Shown here one piece after another: positions 1 through 6,399 of a stretch of DNA of 7,786 bases; position 1 is the stretch's first letter; each line of letters begins with the position of its first letter. Under the pieces are notes generated by a model. It searched no databases. It was not told the DNA's origin and worked only from the letters and a program-made list of their open reading frames with translations. The position numbers and the translations under genes were made by a program. Source of the stretch: Desulfobacteraceae bacterium (GTDB lineage Bacteria > Desulfobacterota > Desulfobacteria > Desulfobacterales > Desulfobacteraceae); contig JAGLLQ010000508.1 in the NCBI GenBank assembly GCA_023140455.1, forward strand, positions 1 to 7,786, given 5' to 3'.

Positions 1-627
1 AATCACATACTGATCAGTATCACAATTAAAACTGATACTGCAGTCAACAAGTTTGGCATTGCTGATTGCGGACCCGCCTTCTTTAAGTGTGAGCTGATTA
101 TTTTTCAACCTTGAAAAGCCAATATCAGTTGGTGTTGCATCAAAAGATGTTGTTTCAATATCTTCTGAAGTACCTACAACGCTGAAATTAGCAATGAGCT
201 CTCCATCATCTCCCATGGAAATTGAAAGAGCATTAACTTTGCACCCCACATACTGAAAATAACGTGGTGATGCTATATTGGTAAACTGATGCTCAAGAGT
301 AAGAGACGGTCTTGTATTGCCTGCTTTGAATGTATGCTCATAGGGATCTGTACCTGTTGTGACAGGATCACCAAAAGCTGCTTTGAGCCAGTACCAGAAT
401 GCAATGGAATCAACCGGAACTGCAATTTCTCCTGCAACTGCCATATTGCCGTCAAAAGGTTCAACCGGATTTATATTCCCGGTTATAGTTGCCGGAGTAT
501 TCTGATTTCTGGATCCTTTTAACCCTGAACTGTTTATAGACATTAAAAAACCATCAGCCGGCGGAGTCTTGTATATTGTTTCAAAACCCATAACAAGCTT
601 TGATAATGCTCCTGTTGCCTGTGTCAT
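1..627 (-). CDS. Phage tail tube (major tail) protein, 3' end outside window
   Basis: This is the probable tail tube protein, which stacks as rings to form the channel through which DNA leaves a long non-contractile tail. The reading frame is open for 209 codons from the ATG at 627 to the left edge, so the C-terminus is missing. It begins MTQATGALSKLVMGFETIY. The visible part has the mixed beta-strand pattern and the motif PVDSIAFWYWLKAAFGDP (about residues 70-87), which recalls phage tail tube families such as Phage_tube_2. A purine-rich Shine-Dalgarno (AGGGAG) lies at about 634-640. The gene follows the putative tail terminator after a 24-base gap, which is where lambda V sits relative to U. 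Late-operon expression is expected. The family call rests on memory of similar proteins and on gene order; an alternative is another major tail subunit subfamily. Confidence 0.8.
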   Translation of the reverse strand, partial: MTQATGALSKLVMGFETIYKTPPADGFLMSINSSGLKGSRNQNTPATITGNINPVEPFDGNMAVAGEIAVPVDSIAFWYWLKAAFGDPVTTGTDPYEHTFKAGNTRPSLTLEHQFTNIASPRYFQYVGCKVNALSISMGDDGELIANFSVVGTSEDIETTSFDATPTDIGFSRLKNNQLTLKEGGSAISNAKLVDCSISFNCDTDQYVI

Positions 628-651
628 AATATATCTCCCTCTTTAAAAATT

Positions 652-1125
652 TTATTCATACGGATCCTGCCCGATCAGTTTCTCCTCAGTAATTTCAATC
701 TGCATATTTGCAGACACATAGGGAAACTGCTCAATTGTGTCATATTCAATTTTGATTGATTCTAAGTGACAGCCGGACGGCATATTGTCAGTAATCACCT
801 TTAAAACTTTTTGTCTTAATTCCTCAACCAGCCTGCCACCTTTAAACCTAACAACTCCTGCTGCACTCTCTGGTTTATCATCATCGTAGACAACACAGCT
901 GATACCGATTTTATGATTTTTATTTGATTGAGAAAGCCCAGCCTCTTTTGATACCGGGAAAATTATCACCAAAGGGCAGTCTGTCTCTTTGGGCAGATCC
1001 CTTGAGTCACAGTTTTCAGAAACGAATAAATCCCTGCTGTAATTTGTATTTGACCAGGTCGATATACCTGCATCAGATTTAATCTGACCTTCAAACAATT
1101 CAAGCAAAGTGTTTATTGCCGCCAT
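652..1125 (-). CDS. Putative tail terminator / tail completion protein
   Basis: This 157-residue protein lies between the head-tail joining protein and the tail tube protein, the position of lambda Z/U and of tail terminators in related siphophages. Tail terminators cap the tail tube and dock it to the head connector. The sequence fits a small alpha/beta fold. An N-terminal helix (INTLLELFEGQIK, residues 4-16) is followed by strands, a helix with GGRLVEELRQKVLKVI (about 95-110), and a C-terminal strand pair (FPYVSANMQIEITEE), a pattern common in tail terminators. The ATG at 1125 overlaps the upstream gene by 13 bases, and AAAGG lies 8 bases before it. No catalytic motif or signal peptide is visible. 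The specific function comes mainly from synteny; a lambda Z-like tail protein or another minor tail protein remains possible. Confidence 0.6.
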   Translation of the reverse strand: MAAINTLLELFEGQIKSDAGISTWSNTNYSRDLFVSENCDSRDLPKETDCPLVIIFPVSKEAGLSQSNKNHKIGISCVVYDDDKPESAAGVVRFKGGRLVEELRQKVLKVITDNMPSGCHLESIKIEYDTIEQFPYVSANMQIEITEEKLIGQDPYE

Positions 1126-1457
1126 CCCTCAAACCTTTCATTAGCTGTGACTTTTATCTGCCAGACCACTCCATCAAGAGCTGATTTAATGCAGTCTTTT
1201 TCATTTTGATCAATGTAATAATTCTTATTATCAATAACAAAAAAATGACGATACTCAGGGTTTGGAACATCTGCTTTTTTAACTGTGACAGTCATATGTT
1301 CGCCCTTATATTTCAGGCCGTCATTACCACTGTCAAAAAGAGCAATCACATTTATCTGAGTGGTCTTGTCGTTGTAAGCAATCCATCTTGCAAATTCATT
1401 TTCATTAAAAATATTATTATCAATATCAGTTGCAATTAAATCTTTCAGGCTTGTCAT
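1113..1457 (-). CDS. Head-tail joining protein (lambda FII-like)
   Basis: This protein of about 114 residues is likely the connector component that attaches the filled head to the tail, as FII does in lambda. Size (lambda FII is 117 residues) and layout match. There is an N-terminal acidic helical part, then beta-strands around INVIALFDSG, then a run that includes KYKGEHMTVTVKKADVPNPE and ends near DNKNYYIDQNEKD, echoing the 'Y.G...V...DV......I....Y.I' pattern of this family. The frame is open two codons further to a TTG at 1463, but the ATG at 1457 is preferred because AAGGTG lies 8 bases before it. With that start the gene begins 2 bases after the stop of the holin-like gene. It overlaps the next gene by 13 bases, suggesting translational coupling. 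Confidence is good for a connector role and moderate for the exact family. Confidence 0.6.
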   Translation of the reverse strand: MTSLKDLIATDIDNNIFNENEFARWIAYNDKTTQINVIALFDSGNDGLKYKGEHMTVTVKKADVPNPEYRHFFVIDNKNYYIDQNEKDCIKSALDGVVWQIKVTANERFEGWRQ

Positions 1458-1459
1458 AA

Positions 1460-1756
1460 TCAAAGCACCTTTCTTAAAATCCGATTTTTCAATACACCAA
1501 GAACTTCCCTTGATGCATAACCGGAAATCGCAATGGCAGCTGATTTAAGCCCGGGTGAAAACCCGGTGGACAATAAAAGAAAATGAACAACAACTCCCAC
1601 AAACCCTGCTGTGACAATCCCGATCAAAAAGAAAAACCATGAAAAATTCTTCCCCTGATCATTAAGATATGCCACAGCACCGCCCACAGCAGACAAAACA
1701 ACTACAGGCATTAAACTCATAAAAACATCAACTGTCTCTTTTAAGTCATGCCACAT
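1460..1756 (-). CDS. Small membrane protein, LydA-type (superfamily III) holin-like
   Basis: This 98-residue protein has two clear hydrophobic segments, about residues 12-30 (FMSLMPVVVLSAVGGAVAY) and 39-63 (SWFFFLIGIVTAGFVGVVV and onward). These are followed by a GFSPGLKSAAIAISGYASREVLGVL segment and a very basic tail (KNRILRKVL). That architecture, especially the 'GFSP...aalvaisGy.sre.l..l..r.lrk' end, resembles LydA-type phage holins of holin superfamily III, which sit in the inner membrane and time endolysin release. The ATG at 1756 has AAGGA 7 bases upstream, inside the end of the cement protein gene 4 bases away. Its place between a capsid cement gene and a connector gene is odd for a holin. 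No endolysin is visible in the window. A non-lysis membrane role, for example in superinfection exclusion, cannot be ruled out. Confidence 0.6.
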   Translation of the reverse strand: MWHDLKETVDVFMSLMPVVVLSAVGGAVAYLNDQGKNFSWFFFLIGIVTAGFVGVVVHFLLLSTGFSPGLKSAAIAISGYASREVLGVLKNRILRKVL

Positions 1757-1760
1757 TATT

Positions 1761-2099
1761 TTATCCTTTTAATCTAACTGGGATTGTAGTTGTTGCACCT
1801 GAAGCAACAGCACCAAGAGCAATTCCATATTCCTTGCCATTAGTTGCATCTTTATTTAGTGCTGCACCATCAGCATAAACCTTGTCGCCTATAGTAATAG
1901 CTGCTGCTGCTGATGGTCCCTGCCCTTCAACAGAAAGGTCAAACACACCATTTGTTGCACACATTGCTTCATCATTACTGTCTGCATCCTGAGTCAATAC
2001 AACTGGCAGATCTCCAACCATATCCCAGGCACCTGATAATTTATCTGCTGTAACAGGCAGTTTTAACCTGTCACCCTTCTGTACAAAATTCTGAGCCAT
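1761..2099 (-). CDS. DUF2190-family capsid cement (decoration) protein
   Basis: This 112-residue protein opens with MAQNFVQKGDRLKLPVTA, typical of the DUF2190 family, whose members are small beta-rich proteins found beside capsid genes and regarded as capsid cement, the functional counterpart of lambda gpD. It would bind the expanded capsid from outside and stabilise it. Other family-like features are the GVFDLSVEGQ strand (about residues 51-60), the ITIGDKVYADG turn (about 69-79), the late segment KEYGIALGAVASGATTTIPVRLKG, and the many Gly/Ala/Val residues. The ATG at 2099 has AGAGGAG 8 bases upstream, and a 61-base AT-rich gap separates it from the capsid gene. In lambda the decoration gene precedes the capsid gene; here it follows, as expected when protease and capsid are fused. 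Confidence 0.82.
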   Translation of the reverse strand: MAQNFVQKGDRLKLPVTADKLSGAWDMVGDLPVVLTQDADSNDEAMCATNGVFDLSVEGQGPSAAAAITIGDKVYADGAALNKDATNGKEYGIALGAVASGATTTIPVRLKG

Positions 2100-2160
2100 G
2101 ATAAATACTCCTCTTATTAATTAAAATTATTGAATATACTGATTCATTACGCCCGTTTGA

Positions 2161-4380
2161 TTAAACTCCTGCATTCTTGTGGAAACCTCTGTGATCCATT
2201 ATTCCACAGCCAAAATCATGCCTGATTTTATATCCAAGTGCATCACGCTCAAACAGGGTATGCTCTTCTGTATATGGTTCTTCTTTGCCATCAAGATATG
2301 CGACTTCAATAGTATCAATTTGTGCAGGATCTGCGATCAGATACCAGGCAAGTTCAGAAATCACATCAAGACGGGGTTCTGAAATAGGAACAAGTTTGTT
2401 TGCCCAGGGGTTATGTACACCACTTGATTTATTATCATCAGGCAGAGCAGTTGACCTTAAAATTATATCGCCAGATGTTTCCTGTGCCACAGGCACTGCA
2501 AGAAATTTTGGAGTTAAATCAAGAATAGCCTTGCCCTTCATCCCTTTTTGTTTACGCATCCTTGCCCTTCCAGTAGAAAGGTTGGATGTGTCAACAACAC
2601 CTTTTCTTGCTGCAACTGATTCCAGATTATTATGATCTGCATGGAAAAGAGCTGTTCCATCACTCATAACAGGATTGCCTGTTATTTTTGCCCAGACAAG
2701 ATCAGATTCTTTTCTTTTTGCAGATGATCCAAGCAGCTGGGGCAGTCTTGTAAACGCCCGCATATCATCATCAACAATCATCTGGCGTGTAAGATAGACA
2801 ATCTTTCCATAGGTTCCTATAGAATAGCTTTCCTGATTATCACTCATGGAGCCTTCTTTGTACTCACCATCTTTGTCAACGAGATCAAGATCCGGAGCTT
2901 CACTTAAAGAAATGCCGTACATGGTTTTAAAATCAGATGCACTTACAATATTCACAAGAGGTCGCCAGGTCTGAGGTGCTTCCTGATATGCTCTAAGTAA
3001 AACTTTGTTTGCAACATCAAGAAAGATTGAAGAAAAATCATCTGAAGAAAACCCGCCTGATGCAGATCTTTTCAAAATTTCATTTGCAACCTGGTTTCTT
3101 GAAGACAAGTGCTGAGTTGAGACACCAGCTCTTTCAAGACATGCTTTGGCAACATTTTCAAACGATGCTGCACGAAAACTTTCATGCCCTAGTGCAGGTT
3201 TTTCTGCCCTTGCATTTGTACGGAAAGATAAACCGTCAACAACTGCTGCTTTGAATTTGGTTTTATCCTCTTCACCAACAGTGATTCTGCCGGATCCCAG
3301 AGGAGAATTATCTTTTGTCATTTTTTCAAAAACAGCTTTTCTGGCTTCATCAACGCTTTTATCATCATCAATAAGAGTATCTGCAAATGAAACATCAAGA
3401 CCTGATATCTGAACCATTTCTCTGATATCAGCTGCTCTTTGTTTTTCTTCCTTTACTGCGGCCTTTGCTGCATCTTTAGCAGCTTTTCTTGTAGCAGATT
3501 CCATTGCCTGAGCCTGAGCCACATCCTCTTTGTCCTGTTTGCCGCTTATCTCATCAAGATCAAATTTGGCAAGAAACTTCCATGCCTGATCTTCTGTGGC
3601 ATCCTTTGACAATCCAAGCCGTTCCAGAAGTGCTCTTAATTCTTTTTTCATGCTTTCTTCTCCTGTTGTTTTTATAGCACCCTGTATTCTCAGACAGTCT
3701 GGTGCATTATTAAAAATTGAAAGATCAAAGCCGGCTTTTACATTTACCTCTTTAACCTCCCCGTTAATCTCATCTGCAAAACCTGCCTTAACTCCTTCAT
3801 CAGGACTGAACCAGGTTTCATCCTTCATCATCTGCAAAATTTCTTTTTCTGATTTACCGGATTTTTCTTTATAAGCAGCTGCAAAAACACCACTGATTTG
3901 ATCTAAAAGATCAGCTTCAGATCTGAGCTCATCTGCATCACCTGCCATCATTGACCAGGGATTATGAATCATCATAAATGACGCTTTTGACATAATAGTT
4001 TTATCGCCTGCCATGGCAATCAGAGAGGCGCTTGAAGCTGCAAGACCATCCACAGTTACAATCACGTCCGCCTTATGATCTGAAAGCATGTTATAAATAG
4101 TCATGCCCTCAAAAACATCACCGCCCGGGCTGTTTATGTGAACATTGATTGTCTTTGAATTTTTTGGAATCTGATAAAGAAGATCACTTGCCTCAATATA
4201 CGGCCACCCGATCACATCATAAATGTAAACATCAACCTCATTGGCTGAGCCTTCTCTTTTTGCAACCCTGAAATTTTTCTCTTTTGATGCTGAGCTGCTT
4301 CTCAGTTTTGCAAGCAGCCTGCCTTGTTCTTTATTCTGTTTTTTAGCGGCCAGCCTTACTGGCTTATTTTTTCCTGACAT
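2161..4380 (-). CDS. Prohead protease / scaffold / major capsid protein fusion
   Basis: This 739-residue protein joins three head-assembly jobs usually split over two or three genes. Residues about 48-215 form a ClpP/S49-like prohead protease: INSPGGDV (82-89) forms the oxyanion region, Ser116 in GLAASSAS is the likely nucleophile, His139 in MMIHNPW is the likely base, and the acidic pair Asp187-Glu188 in KDETWF lies at the third catalytic position. Residues about 244-360 are charged and helical, Ala/Lys/Glu-rich, like a scaffold. Residues about 375-739 look like an HK97-fold capsid protein related to the Mu gpT group, with FKTMYGISLSEAP, ALFHADHNNL (577-586) and a C-terminal FGCGIMDHRG. The ATG at 4380 has AAGGAG 8 bases before it, inside the end of the portal gene, with a 2-base gap between genes. 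Fusions of this kind are known in phages. The protease presumably cuts the scaffold away during maturation. Confidence 0.9.
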   Translation of the reverse strand: MSGKNKPVRLAAKKQNKEQGRLLAKLRSSSASKEKNFRVAKREGSANEVDVYIYDVIGWPYIEASDLLYQIPKNSKTINVHINSPGGDVFEGMTIYNMLSDHKADVIVTVDGLAASSASLIAMAGDKTIMSKASFMMIHNPWSMMAGDADELRSEADLLDQISGVFAAAYKEKSGKSEKEILQMMKDETWFSPDEGVKAGFADEINGEVKEVNVKAGFDLSIFNNAPDCLRIQGAIKTTGEESMKKELRALLERLGLSKDATEDQAWKFLAKFDLDEISGKQDKEDVAQAQAMESATRKAAKDAAKAAVKEEKQRAADIREMVQISGLDVSFADTLIDDDKSVDEARKAVFEKMTKDNSPLGSGRITVGEEDKTKFKAAVVDGLSFRTNARAEKPALGHESFRAASFENVAKACLERAGVSTQHLSSRNQVANEILKRSASGGFSSDDFSSIFLDVANKVLLRAYQEAPQTWRPLVNIVSASDFKTMYGISLSEAPDLDLVDKDGEYKEGSMSDNQESYSIGTYGKIVYLTRQMIVDDDMRAFTRLPQLLGSSAKRKESDLVWAKITGNPVMSDGTALFHADHNNLESVAARKGVVDTSNLSTGRARMRKQKGMKGKAILDLTPKFLAVPVAQETSGDIILRSTALPDDNKSSGVHNPWANKLVPISEPRLDVISELAWYLIADPAQIDTIEVAYLDGKEEPYTEEHTLFERDALGYKIRHDFGCGIMDHRGFHKNAGV
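3649..3664 (-). promoter_or_regulatory. Internal ribosome binding site and ATG in the protease-capsid gene
   Basis: Codon 244 of the fusion gene is an ATG (3651-3649) preceded by AGGAG at 3664-3660 with an 8-base spacer, as good as any start in this operon. It falls exactly at the boundary between the protease and the scaffold-like part, where the protein restarts with MKKELRALLERLGL. Lambda Nu3 and Mu Z are made from in-frame internal starts within their protease genes. By analogy, this site could yield a protease-free scaffold-capsid polypeptide in excess over the full fusion. The site is seen; its use is inferred. Confidence 0.6.
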
Positions 4381-4382
4381 AT

Positions 4383-5804
4383 CTAACTCTCCTTTTTAAA
4401 CCCGTCATTTTCTTCATTCTTCAAATCCTCAACAATTTCGTCATAATCAATGCCCCGCTCCCTGCAGAGTTTACGTCTTGATGTGATGCCATTATCAAGA
4501 TCCTGTGCTGCAGCTTTTGAATCTTTTAACGGATCAACCCAAGGCCAGCCAGGCATCTGCCATGTCACAGGGATCTGCCCGGGCAGAGTTTTATCTGTTT
4601 TTGAAAGCTGATTCATTAGCCAGAGTTTCTCCCAGGTCACCTGGTGAAATTTTGATGCAAGTAAAAGCTGCTGGACCTGATATCCGCGTCTTTCTTCAAG
4701 GCTTGCAGATCTTGCAGAAGAATATGATGCATCAGTATAATCATTTGTGTATGCTTCATAACTCATGTTCAAACCAGTTGAAGCACCACGCAGAATTGTT
4801 TTTGTAAAGGGTTCATAAGTATGACCGGGGCGGTCATAAGATGCTGATTCGATTTTCATTCCCGGAGGCAATGGCTGAATTCTCCCCGGATCCATATAGT
4901 CTGGAATATCATCTATGGTTGTAGTTTTGCCGTCACCACCAAAAGGACTGTTTGAGCCTATGCCTTCTGGGAAAGGCATTGTAACAAACACACCAAAAGC
5001 AGCTGCAAGTCTTGCTGCAACTCTTTCTGCTGTCTGGTATTCTGAAAAATCCCTCATTTCCATAATAATGGAAGTCAGCCAGGGAATCCCTCTGTTCTGG
5101 GATATGCGTTCTCTGATAAAAAGATGTTCAATATTTGATGCAGGGTATAGTTTTGAATCATTATACCCGAGCCAGTTTGAATCCCCAGGATGCTCAGGAT
5201 AAAGCCAGAACCCAGAGACTTTGCCTTTATCATTGTATTGAATGCCCTGCTTAATCTTGTTCCCGTCTTCATAGCTATGCCTTGAAGTGTCTAAATGATC
5301 ACATTCAATAAGCTCAAGCCCTAAAGGTATAATCCCCTGGCTCAGAAGATCCTCATCAATATAATAGTGAGCAAACAACTCTCCGTCCTGCCACCAGTGA
5401 CGTAAAATCAACCGTTCTTTTTCAAAAAAATCAACAGCCTTTGCCCATTCTTTCCACTGAGCTTCAGACCGCGTATTTTCTTCTTTCTGATCTTTAAGAC
5501 TTGCCTGGGGATGGATGCCTTTAAAAACAACATTGTTGCAAACTTTTCTGATTCCGCCATAAACATGACTTGAATCACGAATTAAAGATCGTGCCCGGGC
5601 CCGTAAAATTTTATGATCGGTTTTAATCAACTGGTCAGCTGATTTATTGGAAGGTTTCCAGGCTTTATTTGCTCCTGTGGCAGCAGCTGCTGCATAGGAA
5701 TAAAGTGCAGCCCGTTTTTGAACATAACTGATCGCAGTTCCCGGAGCAAATACTCCAATGGATTTAGCAACTGCCATGGTAAATTTATCGTAAAGTTTAC
5801 CCAA
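4383..5804 (-). CDS. Phage portal protein, lambda gpB family
   Basis: This is the portal, the dodecameric ring at one capsid vertex through which DNA is packaged and ejected. It belongs to the lambda-type portal family (Phage_portal_2). Diagnostic segments are RARARSLIRDSSHVYGGIRK near residues 68-87, the SQNRGIPWL loop (about 235-243), the AERVAARLAAAFG helix, and GLNMSYEAYTNDYTDASYSS (about 344-363) followed by ARSASLEERRG, which closely matches the lambda pattern 'lG.sYe.ls.Dys..sYSSaR'. Length from the chosen start is 473 residues, somewhat shorter than lambda gpB. The frame extends to a TTG at 5816, but the TTG at 5804 has GGAGGG 4 bases upstream and is preferred. That start overlaps the gpW stop by 8 bases, suggesting coupled translation. 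An ATG ten codons further in lacks a ribosome binding site. Confidence 0.92.
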   Translation of the reverse strand: MGKLYDKFTMAVAKSIGVFAPGTAISYVQKRAALYSYAAAAATGANKAWKPSNKSADQLIKTDHKILRARARSLIRDSSHVYGGIRKVCNNVVFKGIHPQASLKDQKEENTRSEAQWKEWAKAVDFFEKERLILRHWWQDGELFAHYYIDEDLLSQGIIPLGLELIECDHLDTSRHSYEDGNKIKQGIQYNDKGKVSGFWLYPEHPGDSNWLGYNDSKLYPASNIEHLFIRERISQNRGIPWLTSIIMEMRDFSEYQTAERVAARLAAAFGVFVTMPFPEGIGSNSPFGGDGKTTTIDDIPDYMDPGRIQPLPPGMKIESASYDRPGHTYEPFTKTILRGASTGLNMSYEAYTNDYTDASYSSARSASLEERRGYQVQQLLLASKFHQVTWEKLWLMNQLSKTDKTLPGQIPVTWQMPGWPWVDPLKDSKAAAQDLDNGITSRRKLCRERGIDYDEIVEDLKNEENDGFKKES

Positions 5805-6018
5805 GATGCCCTCCAAACACTACAGAAGACCCTCGGCAGGCATTCTCCACAAAAGCAATCCGCATCTCAAGACCAGCAATCTCCTCACGAAGACCTTCAG
5901 CCTGGACACGGTCAAGCCGGAATGAACCCTGCCTGTATCCCTGCCCGGCACCTTCAACCTTTGCAAGATTTGCTTTCTTTTCAGTAAGTGTTGTCTGAAG
6001 TTCTGTAAGAGTTGCCAA
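5797..6018 (-). CDS. gpW-like head completion / connector protein
   Basis: This 73-residue protein sits directly before the portal gene, as W does in lambda, where it plugs the portal after packaging and makes the site for tail joining. It begins with a helix (MATLTELQTTLTEKKANLAK). A basic turn follows (GYRQGSFRLDRV), then a second helix (QAEGLREEIAGLEMRIAF), the helix-hairpin-helix plan and length (68 in lambda) of the gpW fold. The start is a TTG at 6018, chosen because a perfect AGGAGG (6029-6024) lies 5 bases upstream and no in-frame ATG exists nearby. The stop overlaps the portal start. It is the first recognisable gene of the operon here; no small or large terminase gene lies upstream of it in the window. 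Confidence 0.75.
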   Translation of the reverse strand: MATLTELQTTLTEKKANLAKVEGAGQGYRQGSFRLDRVQAEGLREEIAGLEMRIAFVENACRGSSVVFGGHLG

Positions 6019-6036
6019 ATATGCCTCCTGTAATAA

Positions 6037-6063
6037 TTAGTAAAACTATTACTAAGAGTAATA
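6037..6063. repeat. Two overlapping 7-bp inverted repeats upstream of gpW
   Basis: TTAGTAA (6037-6043) pairs with TTACTAA (6049-6055) across 5 bases, and TATTACT (6047-6053) pairs with AGTAATA (6057-6063) across 3 bases. The two dyads share their middle and lie about 8-34 bases upstream of the gpW Shine-Dalgarno. Nested dyads like this are typical of operators or activator sites. In such AT-rich DNA chance is possible, so this is a modest call. Confidence 0.4.
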
Positions 6064-6091
6064 TTTGGTTTTATTTGAAAAAAAAAGAGGG

Positions 6092-6130
6092 TTAGTCCTA
6101 CCAGTAGTACTGTACTACTAGTAGGACTAA
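6092..6130. repeat. 39-bp near-perfect palindrome
   Basis: Two 19-bp arms (6092-6110 and 6112-6130) flank a single central T at 6111 and match except for one position (C6102 opposite A6120). The arms start TTAGTCCTAC and end CTAGTAGGACTAA-like. Read on the minus strand, the stem is followed after CCCTC by nine T residues (6086-6078), which resembles an intrinsic terminator that would shield the gpW operon from upstream minus-strand transcription. As duplex DNA it would equally suit a dimeric regulator or a recombinase. The sequence cannot decide between these. Confidence 0.75.
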
Positions 6131-6150
6131 GTTAAACTAAAAATCACTAA
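6126..6150. repeat. Three ACTAA boxes at exact 10-bp spacing
   Basis: ACTAA occurs at 6126-6130, 6136-6140 and 6146-6150, one DNA turn apart. The first copy is the outer end of the 39-bp palindrome. Further copies in either orientation occur at 6037, 6051, 6092 and 6259. Same-face spacing suggests a cooperative binding array. The motif is only 5 bp and AT-rich, so chance is a fair alternative. Confidence 0.35.
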
Positions 6151-6170
6151 TCTGGCATGACTTTTGCTAC

Positions 6171-6206
6171 AAAAAAGAATGGGGAATCGTTAATCAGACG
6201 ATCCCC
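6171..6206 (-). terminator. Rho-independent terminator, minus-strand orientation
   Basis: On the minus strand GGGGATCGT (6206-6198) pairs with ACGATTCCCC (6190-6181) with one bulged T and a 7-base loop, then ATTC and six T residues (6176-6171). This is a standard intrinsic terminator shape. On the plus strand there is no T-run after the stem, so the orientation is clear. It faces transcription arriving from the SIR2 side, where no convincing minus-strand gene is present. Confidence 0.65.
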
Positions 6207-6268
6207 CTGAATAGAATGAGTTGTCACCAGATCGCTAAAACTGCTGACATATTATTTCACTAACATCT

Positions 6269-6343
6269 TTATCGCGGGATATCAACAGGAAGTTTATAAT
6301 AAAGGCGCTTCCCTTCACAATTATAACATTTTTGTTGACGCAT
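6269..6343 (-). CDS. Possible 24-codon CxxC micro-ORF
   Basis: An ATG at 6343 opens a 24-codon frame that starts MRQQKCYNCEGKRLYYKLP and ends VDIPR before a TAA. The CYNC pair looks like half of a zinc knuckle. A terminator lies about 60 bases beyond the stop, so a short transcript carrying this ORF would end at about 6171. There is no clear Shine-Dalgarno, although TATAAT is present on the minus strand at 6356-6351. It could be a real micropeptide, the remnant of a zinc-ribbon gene, or chance. I do not recognise a family. Confidence 0.2.
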   Translation of the reverse strand: MRQQKCYNCEGKRLYYKLPVDIPR

Positions 6344-6399
6344 GTTATTAATTATAATAGCTTTTAAAATATTGATCATTGATCACACGATACTATAGG
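6331..6399 (+). promoter_or_regulatory. AT-rich promoter-like region of the SIR2-TPR gene
   Basis: Two weak candidates are visible. One is a perfect TATAAT (6353-6358) with a poor TTTGTT (6331-6336) 16 bp upstream. The other is TTGATC (6372-6377) with TATAGG (6394-6399) 16 bp downstream, which would start transcription almost at the ATG and give a nearly leaderless mRNA. The segment ATTGATC is repeated in direct tandem at 6371-6377 and 6378-6384 and contains the palindrome TGATCA, a possible regulator site over the second candidate -35. Neither candidate is decisive. Confidence 0.35.

Noticed and set aside
273..464. Minus-strand frame of 63 codons
   Set aside because: It is an out-of-frame shadow inside the tail tube gene, which runs continuously through this stretch.
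1458..1463. Connector gene start at TTG 1463
   Set aside because: The Shine-Dalgarno AAGGTG would be almost touching it; the ATG at 1457 has an 8-base spacer.
4505..4807. Plus-strand open frame of 100 codons
   Set aside because: It lies wholly antisense to the portal gene, has no family resemblance, and is explained by the coding constraint of the opposite strand. The same holds for plus-strand frames at 289-522, 1206-1439, 2285-2635, 3009-3254, 3146-3412, 3596-3874, 4915-5202 and 5718-5987.
5805..5816. Portal start at the upstream TTG (5816)
   Set aside because: No well-spaced ribosome binding site precedes it, while the TTG at 5804 has GGAGGG at a good distance.
6092..6130. Phage attachment site or dif-like Xer site
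   Set aside because: No matching second copy, integrase or tRNA is visible in the window and the sequence does not resemble a dif core.
6335..6358. TTGACG plus TATAAT as a classical promoter for the SIR2 gene
   Set aside because: The two hexamers are separated by only 12 bp, too short for sigma-70; weaker alternatives are given instead.
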